Of a DNA stretch of 6,836 nt, positions 6,452 through 6,836 are shown piece by piece (within the stretch, counting starts at the first letter, position 1; every line of letters starts with the position of its first letter). The stretch spans positions 1-6,836 of the forward strand of contig JAJYPT010000093.1 of the NCBI GenBank assembly GCA_021795135.1. Direction: 5' to 3'. This DNA is from Actinomycetes bacterium. GTDB lineage: Bacteria > Actinomycetota > Acidimicrobiia > Acidimicrobiales > JAJYPT01. A program made the translations under genes and the position numbers. Below the pieces are notes generated by a model, which saw nothing but the letters and a program-made list of their open reading frames with translations, did not search any database and was not told the DNA's origin.

Positions 6452-6836
6452 GCTTTCAAACGTTGCTGGCTTGCTTGTTTTACCACGTTTACGTGTCCAA
6501 AATGTCAACGTAATTTCTTCTCCTTTAACATGGGGATTTCCTTCGATTACAGCTTTTATGGGACTAATGTGGAATTTAGAGCGAAAAGTAGCAAAGGATT
6601 ATGATCTCATCTTCCAAGGAGTGGGTTTGGTTTGCCATTCCTTTGATCCCCAAATTGGTTCTAACCCCGCTGAAGATAGATTCAATCTAACTCGAAATCC
6701 TCTAAATCGTTATGGAAATCCAGCACCGTTTGTAGAAGAAGGTCGTGCGCAAATTGAGGTAACTCTTGTATTTGGAGTCGATGGTGCTACCTTGAAAAAA
6801 GAACCAGACGAACGAATTAAAATTGCTCAATATATT
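6444..6836 (+). CDS. csy2: Csy2 (Cas5f), partial, 5' end only
   Basis: Cas5-type RAMP subunit that pairs with Csy1 to cap the 5' handle of the crRNA. The frame starts at ATG 6444, inside the end of csy1 (whose TAG is at 6449-6451), and is open to the window edge, giving 131 codons of a protein that is normally about 300-330 residues. Recognisable family segments are GLLVLPRLRVQN (9-20), ISSPLTWGFPSITAFMG (24-40), FNLTRNPL (80-87) and EEGRAQIEVTLVF (98-110). The 8-nt overlap points to translational coupling with csy1, helping keep the two tail subunits in balance. The truncation is only the window boundary; nothing suggests a broken gene. Confidence 0.93.
   Translation, partial: MPRLSNVAGLLVLPRLRVQNVNVISSPLTWGFPSITAFMGLMWNLERKVAKDYDLIFQGVGLVCHSFDPQIGSNPAEDRFNLTRNPLNRYGNPAPFVEEGRAQIEVTLVFGVDGATLKKEPDERIKIAQYI

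Larger units (their letters stand above)
805..6836 (+). other. Type I-F (I-F1) CRISPR-cas operon, right end outside the window
   Basis: Gene order cas1, cas2-cas3 fusion, csy1, csy2 on one strand is the canonical I-F order. Cas1 and a complete Cas2-Cas3 distinguish it from transposon-associated I-F3 systems and from the reduced I-F2 variants, which lack a large Cas8. csy3, csy4 (cas6f) and the array are expected to the right. Junctions are a 4-nt overlap (cas1/cas2-3), a 47-nt gap holding a hairpin (cas2-3/csy1), and an 8-nt overlap (csy1/csy2). Confidence 0.95.

Noticed and set aside
805..6836. Transposon-associated (Tn7-like, I-F3) or reduced I-F2 CRISPR system
   Set aside because: Full cas1 and a complete cas2-cas3 with intact nuclease and helicase motifs, plus separate csy1 and csy2, match standard I-F1; no tns genes are seen.

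Overview
The window holds most of a type I-F (Ypest, I-F1 layout) CRISPR-Cas operon on the + strand: cas1, a fused cas2-cas3, csy1 (cas8f) and the first 131 codons of csy2 (cas5f), which runs off the right edge. A secreted lytic transglycosylase-like gene and a 53-residue ORF that I do not recognise lie to its left. No csy3, csy4/cas6f or repeat-spacer array is visible. They would be expected just beyond position 6836.

Organism: type I-F systems are mostly gammaproteobacterial. AT-rich coding (about 25-45 percent GC in hand-counted lines of the cas genes) would suit a low-GC gammaproteobacterium, with Legionella-like genomes or plasmids as one candidate, but the sequence alone does not fix the genus. 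The left gene looks like a VirB1-type, single-SLT-domain lytic transglycosylase, the kind found in conjugation (type IV secretion) gene clusters. The cas operon may therefore ride on a plasmid or integrative conjugative element. Rough hand counts give about 47 percent GC over bases 1-300 and about 32 percent over 551-720, so composition changes close to where the transglycosylase ends.

Layout: 12-548 transglycosylase; 551-712 small ORF starting 2 nt after it, with a good ribosome binding site; 713-804 a short leader with a candidate extended -10 promoter overlapping an imperfect palindrome; 805-1767 cas1 (TTG start); 1764-5075 cas2-cas3 (TTG start, overlapping the cas1 stop by 4 nt); 5071-5104 a strong hairpin straddling the cas2-cas3 stop; 5123-6451 csy1; 6444-end csy2 (overlapping csy1 by 8 nt).

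How the genes work together: Cas1 and the Cas2 part of Cas2-Cas3 form the spacer-integration complex. Csy1 and Csy2 form the tail of the crRNA-guided Csy complex, which recognises the PAM, and the Cas3 part is recruited to unwind and degrade the target. All catalytic motifs I could check in Cas1 and Cas2-Cas3 are intact and no reading frame is broken, so the visible part looks functional. The most notable local features are the hairpin separating adaptation from interference genes, the paired TTG starts of the adaptation genes, and the likely mobile-element neighbourhood.
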